Part shown: positions 55,963 through 64,000 of the stretch, one piece after another
Position numbering within the stretch: the stretch's first letter is position 1
How the letters are laid out: each line of letters starts with the position of its first letter
NCBI RefSeq assembly: GCF_014133895.1
Contig: NC_050734.1
Span: 372,001 to 436,000, forward strand
Reading direction: 5' to 3'
DNA length: 64,000 bases
From: Torulaspora globosa
Lineage: Eukaryota; Ascomycota; Saccharomycetes; Saccharomycetales; Saccharomycetaceae
Program-made: the position numbers and the translations under genes
Notes under the pieces: model-generated
The model's input: the letters and a program-made list of their open reading frames with translations, nothing else
What the model was told of the DNA's origin: nothing
Database searches by the model: none

Positions 55963-58712
55963 ATGCCATCCTACGCTGATGATGATGATGCCATTGATTA
56001 TGAAAATGAAATGCCTGATTTCCAGGATGAGGCTGAATTCGATGACTATTTAAATGATGAAGAGTTTGATTTAATGAATGAGTTATTCCCTAAGGCCAAA
56101 AAGGAGATGCAAGAGTACCAAGGTTGGGATAACCTTGCTGTGAAACTGGCGATATTCGATGCGGATTTTAATCTTGATGAAGCCCTTACTGAGTTGAGGA
56201 AAGCGTACAAGAAGAAGAAGAAGCAGCCAATAGCTGCAGCGCAACCGTTAAACCCCCCAAATGGTATGTATTTTGCTTGGAGATTCGAACATTTTATCAT
56301 CGCATAGAATTTCTTTCATCTTTTCCGGTCTGTTACTTTCTTTGAGACTTTCTACTTACTTAGTGCTTCCGCCTGTGGTGCGTCAACTTGTCCTATCTGC
56401 CGTCTCGATTTGCTTAGAAAGCCTTGGAATAGTGAAGTGTAAGGTAAAGGTGGGAGACTAGTTCTTTGGCTGCAAGAAGATTCGATTATTAACATATTTG
56501 ACCAGTGAGTTCGGACTCGCGAGTGGGCACAATGTCGAAGCTCGAACAGGTAGCAAGGGCAAAGGCTCTGGCAGCGCAGCATTTAAAACTACGGAATGAT
56601 AAAGACAATGACGGTCCCGGTAACAGAAGTATTTCTCTTTTGTCTAAACTGCAGAAGAGCAATACTGAGGGACCCGCGACGCAGTCACTTTCAGAGAGAC
56701 TGAAGACGTTGAAGATTAACAAATCTGTGTCAGCGTGTTCCAAGGAAGACTCGTCCGCTTCAGAAAAGCGAACCCCTGAGCCGGCTAGCAGATTGTCTTT
56801 AAGCTCAAAATTACAGGCATTGCGCGGTCGCCAGGAGCCTAAGCCTGTAGATACTAATGCTTTAAAAATTACTGTCTCGAATACTGAACAACCAGTCGCT
56901 CAAGAAACTAAATCCAAAAACCTATGGAAGCGTTTCCAAGAAAAAGAAGTACATCAATTTGTTAATACAAGCTTCAAGGCGTCTCCGCGAGGCCTTCTTG
57001 GGATTTCTAGGACTTTACTGGAACCACCAAAGGAAGATGACGGAACTCGGAGACTACGAAAGAAAAGATATCTGGAGATTTTCACTGTGTTTTACCCTAT
57101 TAAAAAGCGCGATACTAACTCTTCTAAAACAGCTCGACAAAAGGCGGCTCGCAACTTCGCCAATCCAAGTCCAGATGATGTTGTTTTGAATGCACAAAAG
57201 GATGTGTTTGATGAAGTCAAAGACAACGTTTCCAAGCTTAGGATATCCAATAACGATCAAGTCCCTGACGAGTCCTTGGATGACAATATTGATGCGAAAA
57301 AGAACAATAATGACGAACAAATTCCAAAGCAATATAAAAAACTTGTAGCGCCTACAAAGCCTAGGGACCCTATCGACATAGAAAGCTATTTGAAAGAAAT
57401 GAAGCCTCATTGCAGCTTTGTTGTGCTGGGACACGTCGACGCCGGGAAGTCTACTCTTATGGGACGTTTATTATTTGACGTTGGTGCAGTTGATATTGCT
57501 CATATAAGAAAACTGAAAAGAGAAAGTGAAAGGATCGGCAAAGGATCATTTCACCTCGCTTGGGTAATGGATCAAACGGCTGAAGAAAGAGAAAGAGGTG
57601 TCACAGTATCTATCTGTACTAGTGACTTTGAAACTGCAGCTGCCAAATTCACTATAGTTGATGCTCCAGGCCACCGAGACTTTGTTCCTAGCGCTATTTC
57701 TGGTATATCTCAAGCTGACGTAGCAGTTCTTTCAATTGATTGTGGAACCGATGCATTTGAGTCTGGTTTCAATCTGGACGGCCAAACGAAGGAGCACACC
57801 TTGCTAGCAAGAAGCATGGGTGTAAGTCGAGTAATAGTCGCTATGAACAAAATGGATACAGTAGCATGGGACTCAAGCAGATTCAACCAGATTAAGAACG
57901 AGCTGGGATCTTTTTTCCAAGACATCGGACTGAAGGAAGAGCACATTTTTTGGGTGCCATGCAGTGGCCTCTCTGGTGAAGGTGTGTATAAGACGGCCTA
58001 TCCCGAGAATCAGACGTGGTATAAAGGTCCTAACTTAATTGAGCAACTTGAACAGGTTGCCAAGGATTTTACTGAATCTTTCAAGAAGGAAATTGTTGAT
58101 TCAAAGTTTTTGTTTTCAACCTTGGAAGTCATACCATCGAGCAAAAATGAAGAAGCTTCAATAACAGGAAAGGTAGAATCCGGCTATATCCAACCGGGTG
58201 AGTCAATAACGCTGTATCCCTCAGGCCAAGGTGTACTCGTCGATAAAATTATGACAGGTAACGGGAAGTCCTCGACCCGGGTTGCCATCAAGGGTGACTT
58301 CGTCACTTTGAAATTACGCAACGCTCATCCCGAAGACATAGAAGCCGGTGATTTAGGCGCTTCCATCGACTACGATATCAAACCTTTGGACAAATTTAAA
58401 GTGCAGTTGCTCACTTTCTCTATGGAAAGACCTTTGCTGCCAGGAACACCATTTATTTTGTTCAGAGGAGTTTGCCAGCAACCGGCCAGAATCAGTAAAC
58501 TTGAAGCCATAGTGAGCAAGTCTGATCCCCAGCAAGTTCTGAAGAAAAAAGTGAGGCATCTGGGATCGAACAAGGCCGCCATTGTTGAGATTGAGCTTGC
58601 TGATAGGAAGAGATGGGTTCCAATGCTAACCTACAACCAGAGCAAACATTTAGGTAGAGTGCTTTTGAGGAAAGACGGCAGAACAATAGCAGCTGGTGTG
58701 GTCATGCATTGA
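55963..58712 (+). CDS. HBS1/SKI7: Dual Hbs1/Ski7 GTPase gene, alternatively spliced
   Basis: Exon 1 (55963-56263) codes the Hbs1 N-terminal domain (ADDDDAIDYENEMPDFQDEA, YQGWDNLAVKLAIFD). Its GTATGT donor can join, in frame, either 56506 (835 residues) or 57133 (626 residues; Hbs1 in S. cerevisiae has 611). The extra 209-residue segment resembles the Ski7 N-terminus: MSKLEQVARAKA against MSLLEQLARKRI. Just after 57133, in both forms, lies SPDDVVLNAQK, like SPDDIIQSAQL of Ski7. The shared GTPase part is eEF1A-like: GHVDAGKST (from residue 200 in the short form), DAPGH, NKMD. Hbs1 with Dom34 rescues stalled ribosomes; Ski7 bridges the exosome and Ski complex in no-stop decay. After the WGD these became HBS1 (YKR084C) and SKI7 (YOR076C). 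Active-site motifs are intact, as Hbs1 needs. Confidence 0.93.
56264..57132 (+). other. HBS1/SKI7: Alternative introns of HBS1/SKI7
   Basis: Shared donor: GTATGT at 56264-56269, phase 1. Proximal acceptor: CAG at 56503-56505 with branch point TATTAAC (56487-56493), a one-base variant, giving a 242-nt intron. Distal acceptor: CAG at 57130-57132 with a perfect TACTAAC at 57113-57119, giving an 869-nt intron. Both acceptors restore the same downstream frame. The better branch point belongs to the distal, Hbs1-type choice. An internal ATG at 56532 sits where S. cerevisiae SKI7 starts. Confidence 0.85.
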
Positions 58713-58743
58713 GTTTCGTAATTACAATCCTGGATACGTATCG

Positions 58744-59730
58744 TTATCCTACATAGTCAAGAAAAAGTATCAACACTCCAAGTATGATCGCAATGACGAC
58801 TGTCATTCTAGCGGCGCGGCTAGCCGATCGCTTAGCCCTCGTTAGCTGCTTGTTCCCCTCCTTTATATTGATATCTATGTCGTCTTGGCTATCCAGTATG
58901 CTGTTAATATTCTGCGATTGTGCTTGAAGGTTCGATGAAATATCACTCTGAAGCGACACGATATCCAGAATCGTCCTGTTGATCATTTCTATCTTTTTTA
59001 GTTGCTCATCCTTTTGAGCCAAAAGCCCTTCGTGCTCAGTCTCGAGCATCTGAACCTGCTCTTGGGTCAGCTTCGACAATGTATCCTCGTAAATCTTAAG
59101 CTCTTCCTGCGCTGATTCCACAGCTTTGCTTTGCGATACAGACGAAATGCTTACTACTTCATTGAGCTGATCAGGCCTCGAGTTGAGATCGAAAGCTTCA
59201 AACTTCCGTTGCGTCGCCAGCCTTTCTTGCTGCATCGAGGAGAACAGCGAAGAAACCACGTTCAGCAGCATACTGAGTGACCTCAGCACACCGGATCTGA
59301 ATTCATTGTTGGAAGCATGATACAGGGCCATCTCATCGTCATCCAAGCCACTCTTGAAAAGATGGAAGGTGTGAGTATTATGTTCCAAGATCTTTTCAGC
59401 CACCAACTGCTGTCGTTGCTGCTCATATTTCTCCAGCAGTTTGAACTTTTGAACGTACTGATGCAATTGCAGCCTAAACTCCGTGTCAAAATCGTCTTTC
59501 TCTTCCTCTGTCATATCCTTGTCACCCATATATTGTGGTTCCGCAATCTTCAGCACTTTACGCAATTCCAAAAGCAGCTGTAATAACTGAAAACACTCTT
59601 TCATGAACGAATCCCTTATCTCGTACTGCTTCACACGCCAAACCTTATGCTCCGGCGCTACTGCTTGTCGATCATCATTTTCCTCGATAATCTTCACATA
59701 TTCTCGAAACAAAGACGTCAAATTGGCCAT
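58744..59730 (-). CDS. UFE1: ER t-SNARE Ufe1 (syntaxin 18 family)
   Basis: The ATG at 59730 gives 328 residues (346 in S. cerevisiae YOR075W); the frame upstream lacks an ATG. The N-terminal helical domain (1-160) has MANLTSLFREYVKIIEEND and RDSFMKECFQLLQLLLELRK. The SNARE helix is at about 220-290 (QEELKIYEDTLSKLTQEQVQ, LETEHEGLLAQKDEQLKKIE). The single C-terminal anchor is MTVVIAIILGVLILFLDYVG, almost the same as Ufe1. Ufe1 takes part in retrograde Golgi-to-ER fusion and ER-ER fusion with Sec20 and Use1. It is divergent from CDC21, 280 bp between the ATGs. Confidence 0.95.
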   Translation of the reverse strand: MANLTSLFREYVKIIEENDDRQAVAPEHKVWRVKQYEIRDSFMKECFQLLQLLLELRKVLKIAEPQYMGDKDMTEEEKDDFDTEFRLQLHQYVQKFKLLEKYEQQRQQLVAEKILEHNTHTFHLFKSGLDDDEMALYHASNNEFRSGVLRSLSMLLNVVSSLFSSMQQERLATQRKFEAFDLNSRPDQLNEVVSISSVSQSKAVESAQEELKIYEDTLSKLTQEQVQMLETEHEGLLAQKDEQLKKIEMINRTILDIVSLQSDISSNLQAQSQNINSILDSQDDIDINIKEGNKQLTRAKRSASRAARMTVVIAIILGVLILFLDYVG

Positions 59731-59884
59731 CACTACACGATTTCGATCAACCGATCCACCCAATCCACCCAATCCAGAGCAAAGACCCTCTCTACAGCAG
59801 CTTGGCCTTCCATTATTCTCTTACAAACTCAAAGTCTTAGAATTATCAATGCCTTGCTCATGTATCTCTTAGTACGAATTTCAG

Positions 59885-59908
59885 ACGCGTAACGTTTCGA
59901 TGACGCGT
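59885..59908. promoter_or_regulatory. CDC21: Two MCB boxes upstream of CDC21
   Basis: ACGCGT occurs at 59885-59890 and 59903-59908, 18 bp apart, 103-126 bp before the CDC21 ATG. CDC21 (TMP1) in S. cerevisiae is the classical MBF target whose promoter defined the MluI cell-cycle box. The pair sits in the UFE1/CDC21 divergent gap. Confidence 0.85.
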
Positions 59909-60010
59909 AAAGAGGCATCGGTAAAGAAGAGCCTGATGAACAACGGAACATCCATTAGGTTGCTGAGGAGTTGGTAGGCTTGGTTGCTAGGCTTGCTGGC
60001 GGTGGTTCAT

Positions 60011-60940
60011 ATGACGGCTCAAGAGACTGAAAAGCGTGGAGCAGCTGCTTCCAACTTGGAAGAACAGCAATACCTTGGACTCTGCAAGAAGATCATTGAG
60101 GAGGGCGAGTTTAGGCCTGACAGGACTGGCACGGGTACTCTCAGTCTATTTGCACCTCCGCAGTTGCGCTTTGATTTAGCTGGTGATGTGTTTCCGCTAC
60201 TTACGACTAAGAAAGTGTTCACTAAAGGCATCATTTTGGAACTACTATGGTTCATCTCAGGTTGCACCGATGGTAAAAAACTGTCTGAACAGGGCGTGAG
60301 GATATGGGAGGGCAACGGATCCAGAGAGTATCTCGACAAGCTAGGGCTGCATGACAGACGTGAGGGGGACTTAGGACCGGTGTATGGCTTCCAATGGAGA
60401 CATTTTGGAGCCGACTATAAGACATGCGATGACAACTATGAGGGACAGGGGTTTGATCAGTTGGCTGATCTCATTAAAAAGCTCAAGACTAATCCTTACG
60501 ATAGGAGGATCATTTTAAGTGCATGGAATCCTCCAGATTTCCCGTTGATGGCCCTGCCGCCCTGTCACGTATTTTCTCAGTTCTACGCCAGTTTCCCTCA
60601 AGATGGCGGCAAGCCAAGACTTTCATGCTTATTGTACCAGAGATCTTGTGATATGGGATTGGGAGTACCTTTCAACATTGCCTCGTACGCTTTGCTTACC
60701 AGGATGATAGCACATGTTTGCGACATGGAACCTGGTGAGTTTATCCACACGATGGGTGATGCCCATGTCTACAAAGACCACGTTGATGCATTGAAGGAAC
60801 AGATGGGCAGGACACCGAATGAATTCCCCAAATTAAGGATAAAGAGGAAGGTGGACAACATTGACGATTTCAAATATGAAGACTTCGAGATAGTGGACTA
60901 TCACCCACACGGTAAGATCCAAATGAAAATGAGCGTTTAA
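60011..60940 (+). CDS. CDC21: Thymidylate synthase Cdc21
   Basis: The ATG at 60011 gives 309 residues (304 in S. cerevisiae YOR074C); the longer open frame begins with TTG. It methylates dUMP to dTMP using methylene-tetrahydrofolate. Markers are [21 protein letters not shown] at the dUMP-phosphate loop, the catalytic Cys185 in [10 protein letters not shown], then [19 protein letters not shown] and GDAHVYKDH. The C-terminal MKMSV closes the active site. All key residues are present. Cell-cycle control is suggested by two MCB boxes upstream. Confidence 0.98.
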   Translation: MTAQETEKRGAAASNLEEQQYLGLCKKIIEEGEFRPDRTGTGTLSLFAPPQLRFDLAGDVFPLLTTKKVFTKGIILELLWFISGCTDGKKLSEQGVRIWEGNGSREYLDKLGLHDRREGDLGPVYGFQWRHFGADYKTCDDNYEGQGFDQLADLIKKLKTNPYDRRIILSAWNPPDFPLMALPPCHVFSQFYASFPQDGGKPRLSCLLYQRSCDMGLGVPFNIASYALLTRMIAHVCDMEPGEFIHTMGDAHVYKDHVDALKEQMGRTPNEFPKLRIKRKVDNIDDFKYEDFEIVDYHPHGKIQMKMSV

Positions 60941-60989
60941 AATACTTAGAATAATATATACACATATATTACACTTCTTCGGTTCTAAT

Positions 60990-62792
60990 TCACTTGGTTA
61001 TTAGTTTTCTTGATTTAGCTCTATAAGTCTTGTTTGTAGGTTTTGCCTTATCAGATCCAATCAAGTCAAATACGGATAAATCTTCTTCATTGAGTCGGAA
61101 ACTCGATCCATTACTGCCTAACGAGTCTGTTGTATCATCGCTCATGCCTACATTATTGTCGCAGATATCATTGATTATGGCGCTTTTCAACAGTTTTCTC
61201 GTCTTGCTGATTTTGGGCCGGTTTGTAATATCCTTCAGAATAGGTTGGCATTCAGTCGTTGCTTTCTCTCTCTGGACACCTACACGTTCAGGAAGCGGAC
61301 CTTTGGAGCTTGGCTGATTGCAATTGTGCTCCTGTTCTAATTTCCCTGCTTCTTTATCCTTTCGAGACTGATCGCGGGCGTCTTTGTGCCATGCATCACC
61401 AGCTATGACTGTCTCTTTCAGTGCTGCGGCGGTAGTAGCGCTAGCACCCTTCCTGTTAGAGCTTTTCTTATAGCTTCTTCTGGCGTTCGTTACTTGAAGC
61501 TCGTGGATGTTTGTGAATGTGGTTGCATCGACAAGCTTTTCGGTGGGTCGTCTCATCTTAGCCCTTAGCGAAGGTAGCTTATAATCAATCGCCTTTCCTC
61601 GTGTCCTTCTTATTCTGGTGAATTCAATATCGCAAGCTGCGTTTCCATTATTTGTAGTAGGCATTACCTCATCAACCATGCTCTTCCGAGATCTTGCGGT
61701 AGGAGCCCTTCTCGAATGCTTCGCCTTGCTTTGGGAGGACAAAGGTACGAAGGTTTGCTCTTTCCTGTCCTCCCCATTCTGTGATGACGACTTCGACTCT
61801 GGTTCATCTCTGAACACCTCTATTTTAGATGATGAAGATTGTTCGGTGTTCGTGGTGGCTGATGGTGCAGTCTCCTCCGGTATCGAGTAATCGATGATGG
61901 AGTTAGTAAAGCTGAAGGAGCCATCTGCGTGGGCATTCTGTTCGTTGTGTTCCGATGGAAGCTCTATGTCGTTGGTTGGCTGTAGAATAGCTTGACCAGC
62001 TTCCTGCTCATTAAGGCCGTCAATTATTGACAGTAGCTCCATTCCACCATGGTCATTCTCACCATTCTCCTCATCAACCCCGCCTTCAGATGGATTTGAA
62101 ACGGGTTCCTGGCTCGGCAGTTCGAAGTCTTCCGGTAAAAATATCGATTCTCTCCTCGAGCTCTTTCGCCTTTTCCTCCTTGCAGCGTTTTCTTCTTGAT
62201 TAGCAGCACTGTCGCCATTGCTTGCAGACGCTTCCAGCTCAGGTGCGCCAATCACTTGATTAGCCGCGTCTAAAAACTGAATGCTATTAGCTGACTTATT
62301 GTCTCCTTGCGACGAGCCCAGGCTTCGTCTTTTTCGCAGTATAGACCTCAATTGGCCAGATTTATCGGAACAAGTGAGACCTTCCTTGGCCCTAACACTG
62401 TCAAACATAAGAAAAATCTCCTCAACTCTATGCGATATCCCACTTTCCAGAACATCCAACTGTTCACTCAGTCTTCTCTTGTAATTCATCTCTCCAATTG
62501 ACACCTTGGATCGAAGTGTCACATTTTCCTGAACCAACTCGCTTATCTTGTTTTCAATCTCACTAAGCTTCACCATCAGCGAAGAATTGGCCCTCGCTAG
62601 CTGCGTGTTCTGCTGCGAATAACTCGCTTTAATTGCTTCCACCTTATTCTTCTGGAAGTCCATCAGATTTTGCAGTTCCTGAATCTGAGGAATACTCTCG
62701 CCATTGTTCGCGGCTACCGTCATCTCGCCAGCTCCCTCAACTTTGCCGCCGTCACCATTATCTTTTGTTTTTCTTCTCAATGTCCTCGCCAT
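60990..62792 (-). CDS. SGO1: Shugoshin Sgo1
   Basis: The ATG at 62792 gives 600 residues (590 in S. cerevisiae YOR073W). An N-terminal coiled coil (about 38-105; LQNLMDFQKNKVEAIKASYS, SLMVKLSEIENKISEL) is the PP2A-Rts1 and Ipl1 interaction region. The middle is disordered and acidic. The conserved basic SGO motif lies at about 400-425 (FTRIRRTRGKAIDYKLPSLR), which binds histone H2A phosphorylated by Bub1. Sgo1 protects centromeric cohesin and senses lack of tension. The stop lies 50 bp from convergent CDC21, and the start is divergent from DAD2. Confidence 0.93.
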   Translation of the reverse strand: MARTLRRKTKDNGDGGKVEGAGEMTVAANNGESIPQIQELQNLMDFQKNKVEAIKASYSQQNTQLARANSSLMVKLSEIENKISELVQENVTLRSKVSIGEMNYKRRLSEQLDVLESGISHRVEEIFLMFDSVRAKEGLTCSDKSGQLRSILRKRRSLGSSQGDNKSANSIQFLDAANQVIGAPELEASASNGDSAANQEENAARRKRRKSSRRESIFLPEDFELPSQEPVSNPSEGGVDEENGENDHGGMELLSIIDGLNEQEAGQAILQPTNDIELPSEHNEQNAHADGSFSFTNSIIDYSIPEETAPSATTNTEQSSSSKIEVFRDEPESKSSSQNGEDRKEQTFVPLSSQSKAKHSRRAPTARSRKSMVDEVMPTTNNGNAACDIEFTRIRRTRGKAIDYKLPSLRAKMRRPTEKLVDATTFTNIHELQVTNARRSYKKSSNRKGASATTAAALKETVIAGDAWHKDARDQSRKDKEAGKLEQEHNCNQPSSKGPLPERVGVQREKATTECQPILKDITNRPKISKTRKLLKSAIINDICDNNVGMSDDTTDSLGSNGSSFRLNEEDLSVFDLIGSDKAKPTNKTYRAKSRKLITK

Positions 62793-63048
62793 CCTTCCAA
62801 TGCATTCACACACCGGTTGCAACCCTCTATAGCGCCTATATAGGTCTTCCAGACGTGGATCTCTGCAATAGAGCCGCTGCTTAGCGTCTCTTTTGTGTTT
62901 ACCAAAGGTGTATGTTTGTTTATGTCTGCTATAAGAGCATCGGGCAAACGATCATCCGGAACGGCCGATATTGTTAAACCCATCGAAGATAACTGAAGAG
63001 CCATTAGAAGACCATTGAAGCACATTGTGGTACTCTGACGCCGGGAGG

Positions 63049-63402
63049 ATGTCGATGGAAAGTCAGATTGCCTTAAAGAAGAGGGAGCTCGAAGCTCTGA
63101 AGCGAATCACGTCGTTGACCGATGAGATGAAACAACAATTGGATGGATTGGCCGGCCAAGTTCGTCAAATGGAGAGTAATGCTGAGACGGTATCGGAGGT
63201 CATGAGAAACTGGAATTCAATCATGAGGTCTATATCGCAAGCAGGATTGAGTCTTTTACAGTACGCCGAGGGTGACTACGAAGTTGGTGCCTGGGCTCCA
63301 GAGGCTAGGGAAAACGACGGCTCGCAGAGTAGAGAGCCTACGAGAACGACTCCGTTGCCGGAGACTTTGGTGAGGATCAGGGTGGATGAGACGGAGAATT
63401 AG
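63049..63402 (+). CDS. DAD2: DASH/Dam1 complex subunit Dad2
   Basis: The ATG at 63049 gives 117 residues (133 in S. cerevisiae YKR083C); 63055 is an alternative. Nearly all of residues 3-80 is one helical coil that matches Dad2 (QIALKKRELEALKRITSLTD, NWNSIMRSISQAGLSLLQYAEGDYE). Dad2 belongs to the ten-protein ring that couples kinetochores to microtubule ends. Its gene lies 256 bp from divergent SGO1, another chromosome-segregation gene, as in the ancestral order. Confidence 0.93.
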   Translation: MSMESQIALKKRELEALKRITSLTDEMKQQLDGLAGQVRQMESNAETVSEVMRNWNSIMRSISQAGLSLLQYAEGDYEVGAWAPEARENDGSQSREPTRTTPLPETLVRIRVDETEN

Positions 63403-63450
63403 GGGTTTTTGGCATGTTTGTTTAAATACAACAGTTAAACGTATATCGCG

Positions 63451-64000
63451 CTAACAATACTCGACTGTGTTTGATTCATAGTTTACTGGACATTTGTTGC
63501 CGCTTGCTTCAAGGGCAGTGCCGATAATAGATTTAATGCGATCTTCAAAGTCATGCCCGTGTTGCTGTACAGACTCAAGTTCTTTTTCGAGGATTGCGTG
63601 GATCTTATCAAGGTTGACGTCGAGGCCCTGGTACAGCTCGGTTAAATAGGCCTTGTTCAAGAGGGCTCTATCAGTAAGCAATTCCAAACTTGGTAGGGGA
63701 CAGCCAGAGACATATAATTCTTCTTCGAAAAATCTTCTTAGGACGCGATATAGCACTGTTTGAGTTGCGTCTGTAACATTGGACCATTGGTGTTCGGTTA
63801 AAACGCACCTTCTCCAGACGGTCGAAATTAAAAAGCGTTTGGTTTCATGAGATAGCGTATTGTTTTCGAAAGCGAGCAACTTCAGAGCACAATATGGTGC
63901 CTCGGCGTCATTGAGCATCGAGTACATCTCTACGATTAACTCTAGTTTCAAGCAGTTTTTCGCCTTGAGTTTTTCTGCTAACAAGGCAAACACTGAGTCT
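63451..64000 (-). CDS. NUP133: Nucleoporin Nup133, C-terminal part only
   Basis: The stop is at 63451-63453 and the frame stays open to the right edge, giving about 183 C-terminal residues of a protein with about 1157 in S. cerevisiae (YKR082W). The piece is all helical, as expected for the Nup133 C-terminal domain that binds Nup84 in the Y-shaped scaffold (LEKELESVQQHGHDFEDRIK, LLTDRALLNKAYLTELYQGL). Assignment rests on this text and on the neighbour DAD2, which adjoins NUP133 in S. cerevisiae. Confidence 0.85.
   Translation of the reverse strand, partial: DSVFALLAEKLKAKNCLKLELIVEMYSMLNDAEAPYCALKLLAFENNTLSHETKRFLISTVWRRCVLTEHQWSNVTDATQTVLYRVLRRFFEEELYVSGCPLPSLELLTDRALLNKAYLTELYQGLDVNLDKIHAILEKELESVQQHGHDFEDRIKSIIGTALEASGNKCPVNYESNTVEYC

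Noticed and set aside
56261..56461. Open stretch inside the HBS1/SKI7 intron after CTTACTTAG as an extra exon
   Set aside because: It runs into a stop at about 56460 and is out of frame with both downstream acceptors; no further splice pair is convincing.

Overview
The window is nuclear DNA of a budding yeast in the family Saccharomycetaceae, from a lineage that did not go through the whole-genome duplication. Three things show this. Introns carry yeast signals (GTATGT at the 5' end, TACTAAC branch point). Nearly every large reading frame has a recognisable Saccharomyces cerevisiae counterpart. Genes that sit on two different S. cerevisiae chromosomes are interleaved here in one row, with a single copy of pairs that are duplicated in S. 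cerevisiae (ESL1/ESL2, MLP1/MLP2, RPL40A/B, SRL3/WHI5, TGL4/TGL5, HBS1/SKI7). Torulaspora, Zygotorulaspora, Zygosaccharomyces and Lachancea are all possible; I cannot choose between them by eye. S. cerevisiae names and lengths are from memory of those families; no search was run.

Layout. 1-31 kb matches S. cerevisiae chromosome IX left arm interleaved with XI right arm: an EST1-like gene (cut by the left edge), PCC1 (spliced, small), a lipid-kinase-like gene, MCM10, DXO1, MLP1/2, RPL40 (spliced), SLN1, ATG32, PTR2, PAN6, NDC80 and SSL2. 31-64 kb matches XI right arm interleaved with chromosome XV: SRP40, LPX1, SRL3/WHI5, PXL1, TGL4/5, DIA2, ATX2, BUD21, a sorbose-reductase-like dehydrogenase, TVP38, RTS2, OMA1, PRP16, MRPL20, an unrecognised 164-codon gene, HBS1/SKI7, UFE1, CDC21, SGO1, DAD2 and the 3' end of NUP133.

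The genes are unrelated housekeeping functions: tRNA modification, replication, nuclear pore, osmosensing, mitophagy, peptide import, kinetochore, transcription/repair, lipid turnover, splicing, mitochondrial quality control and translation, ribosome rescue and mRNA decay. There is no operon logic. The units of interest are divergent promoters: UFE1/CDC21 with two MCB boxes, PXL1/TGL4, MLP1/RPL40, PAN6/NDC80 and SGO1/DAD2.

The most striking item is HBS1/SKI7 at 55963-58712. One 5' splice site can be joined in frame to two different 3' splice sites, giving a 626-residue Hbs1 form and an 835-residue form that keeps a Ski7-like segment. Other points are three Cup9-like sites upstream of PTR2, a lipid-kinase-like gene with an altered nucleotide loop placed head to head with PCC1, an Lpx1 with a non-canonical C-terminus, and four genes with no counterpart at this place in S. 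cerevisiae (lipid-kinase-like, DXO1, dehydrogenase, 164-codon ORF). I saw no rRNA, tRNA, transposon, LTR, centromere or CRISPR array.
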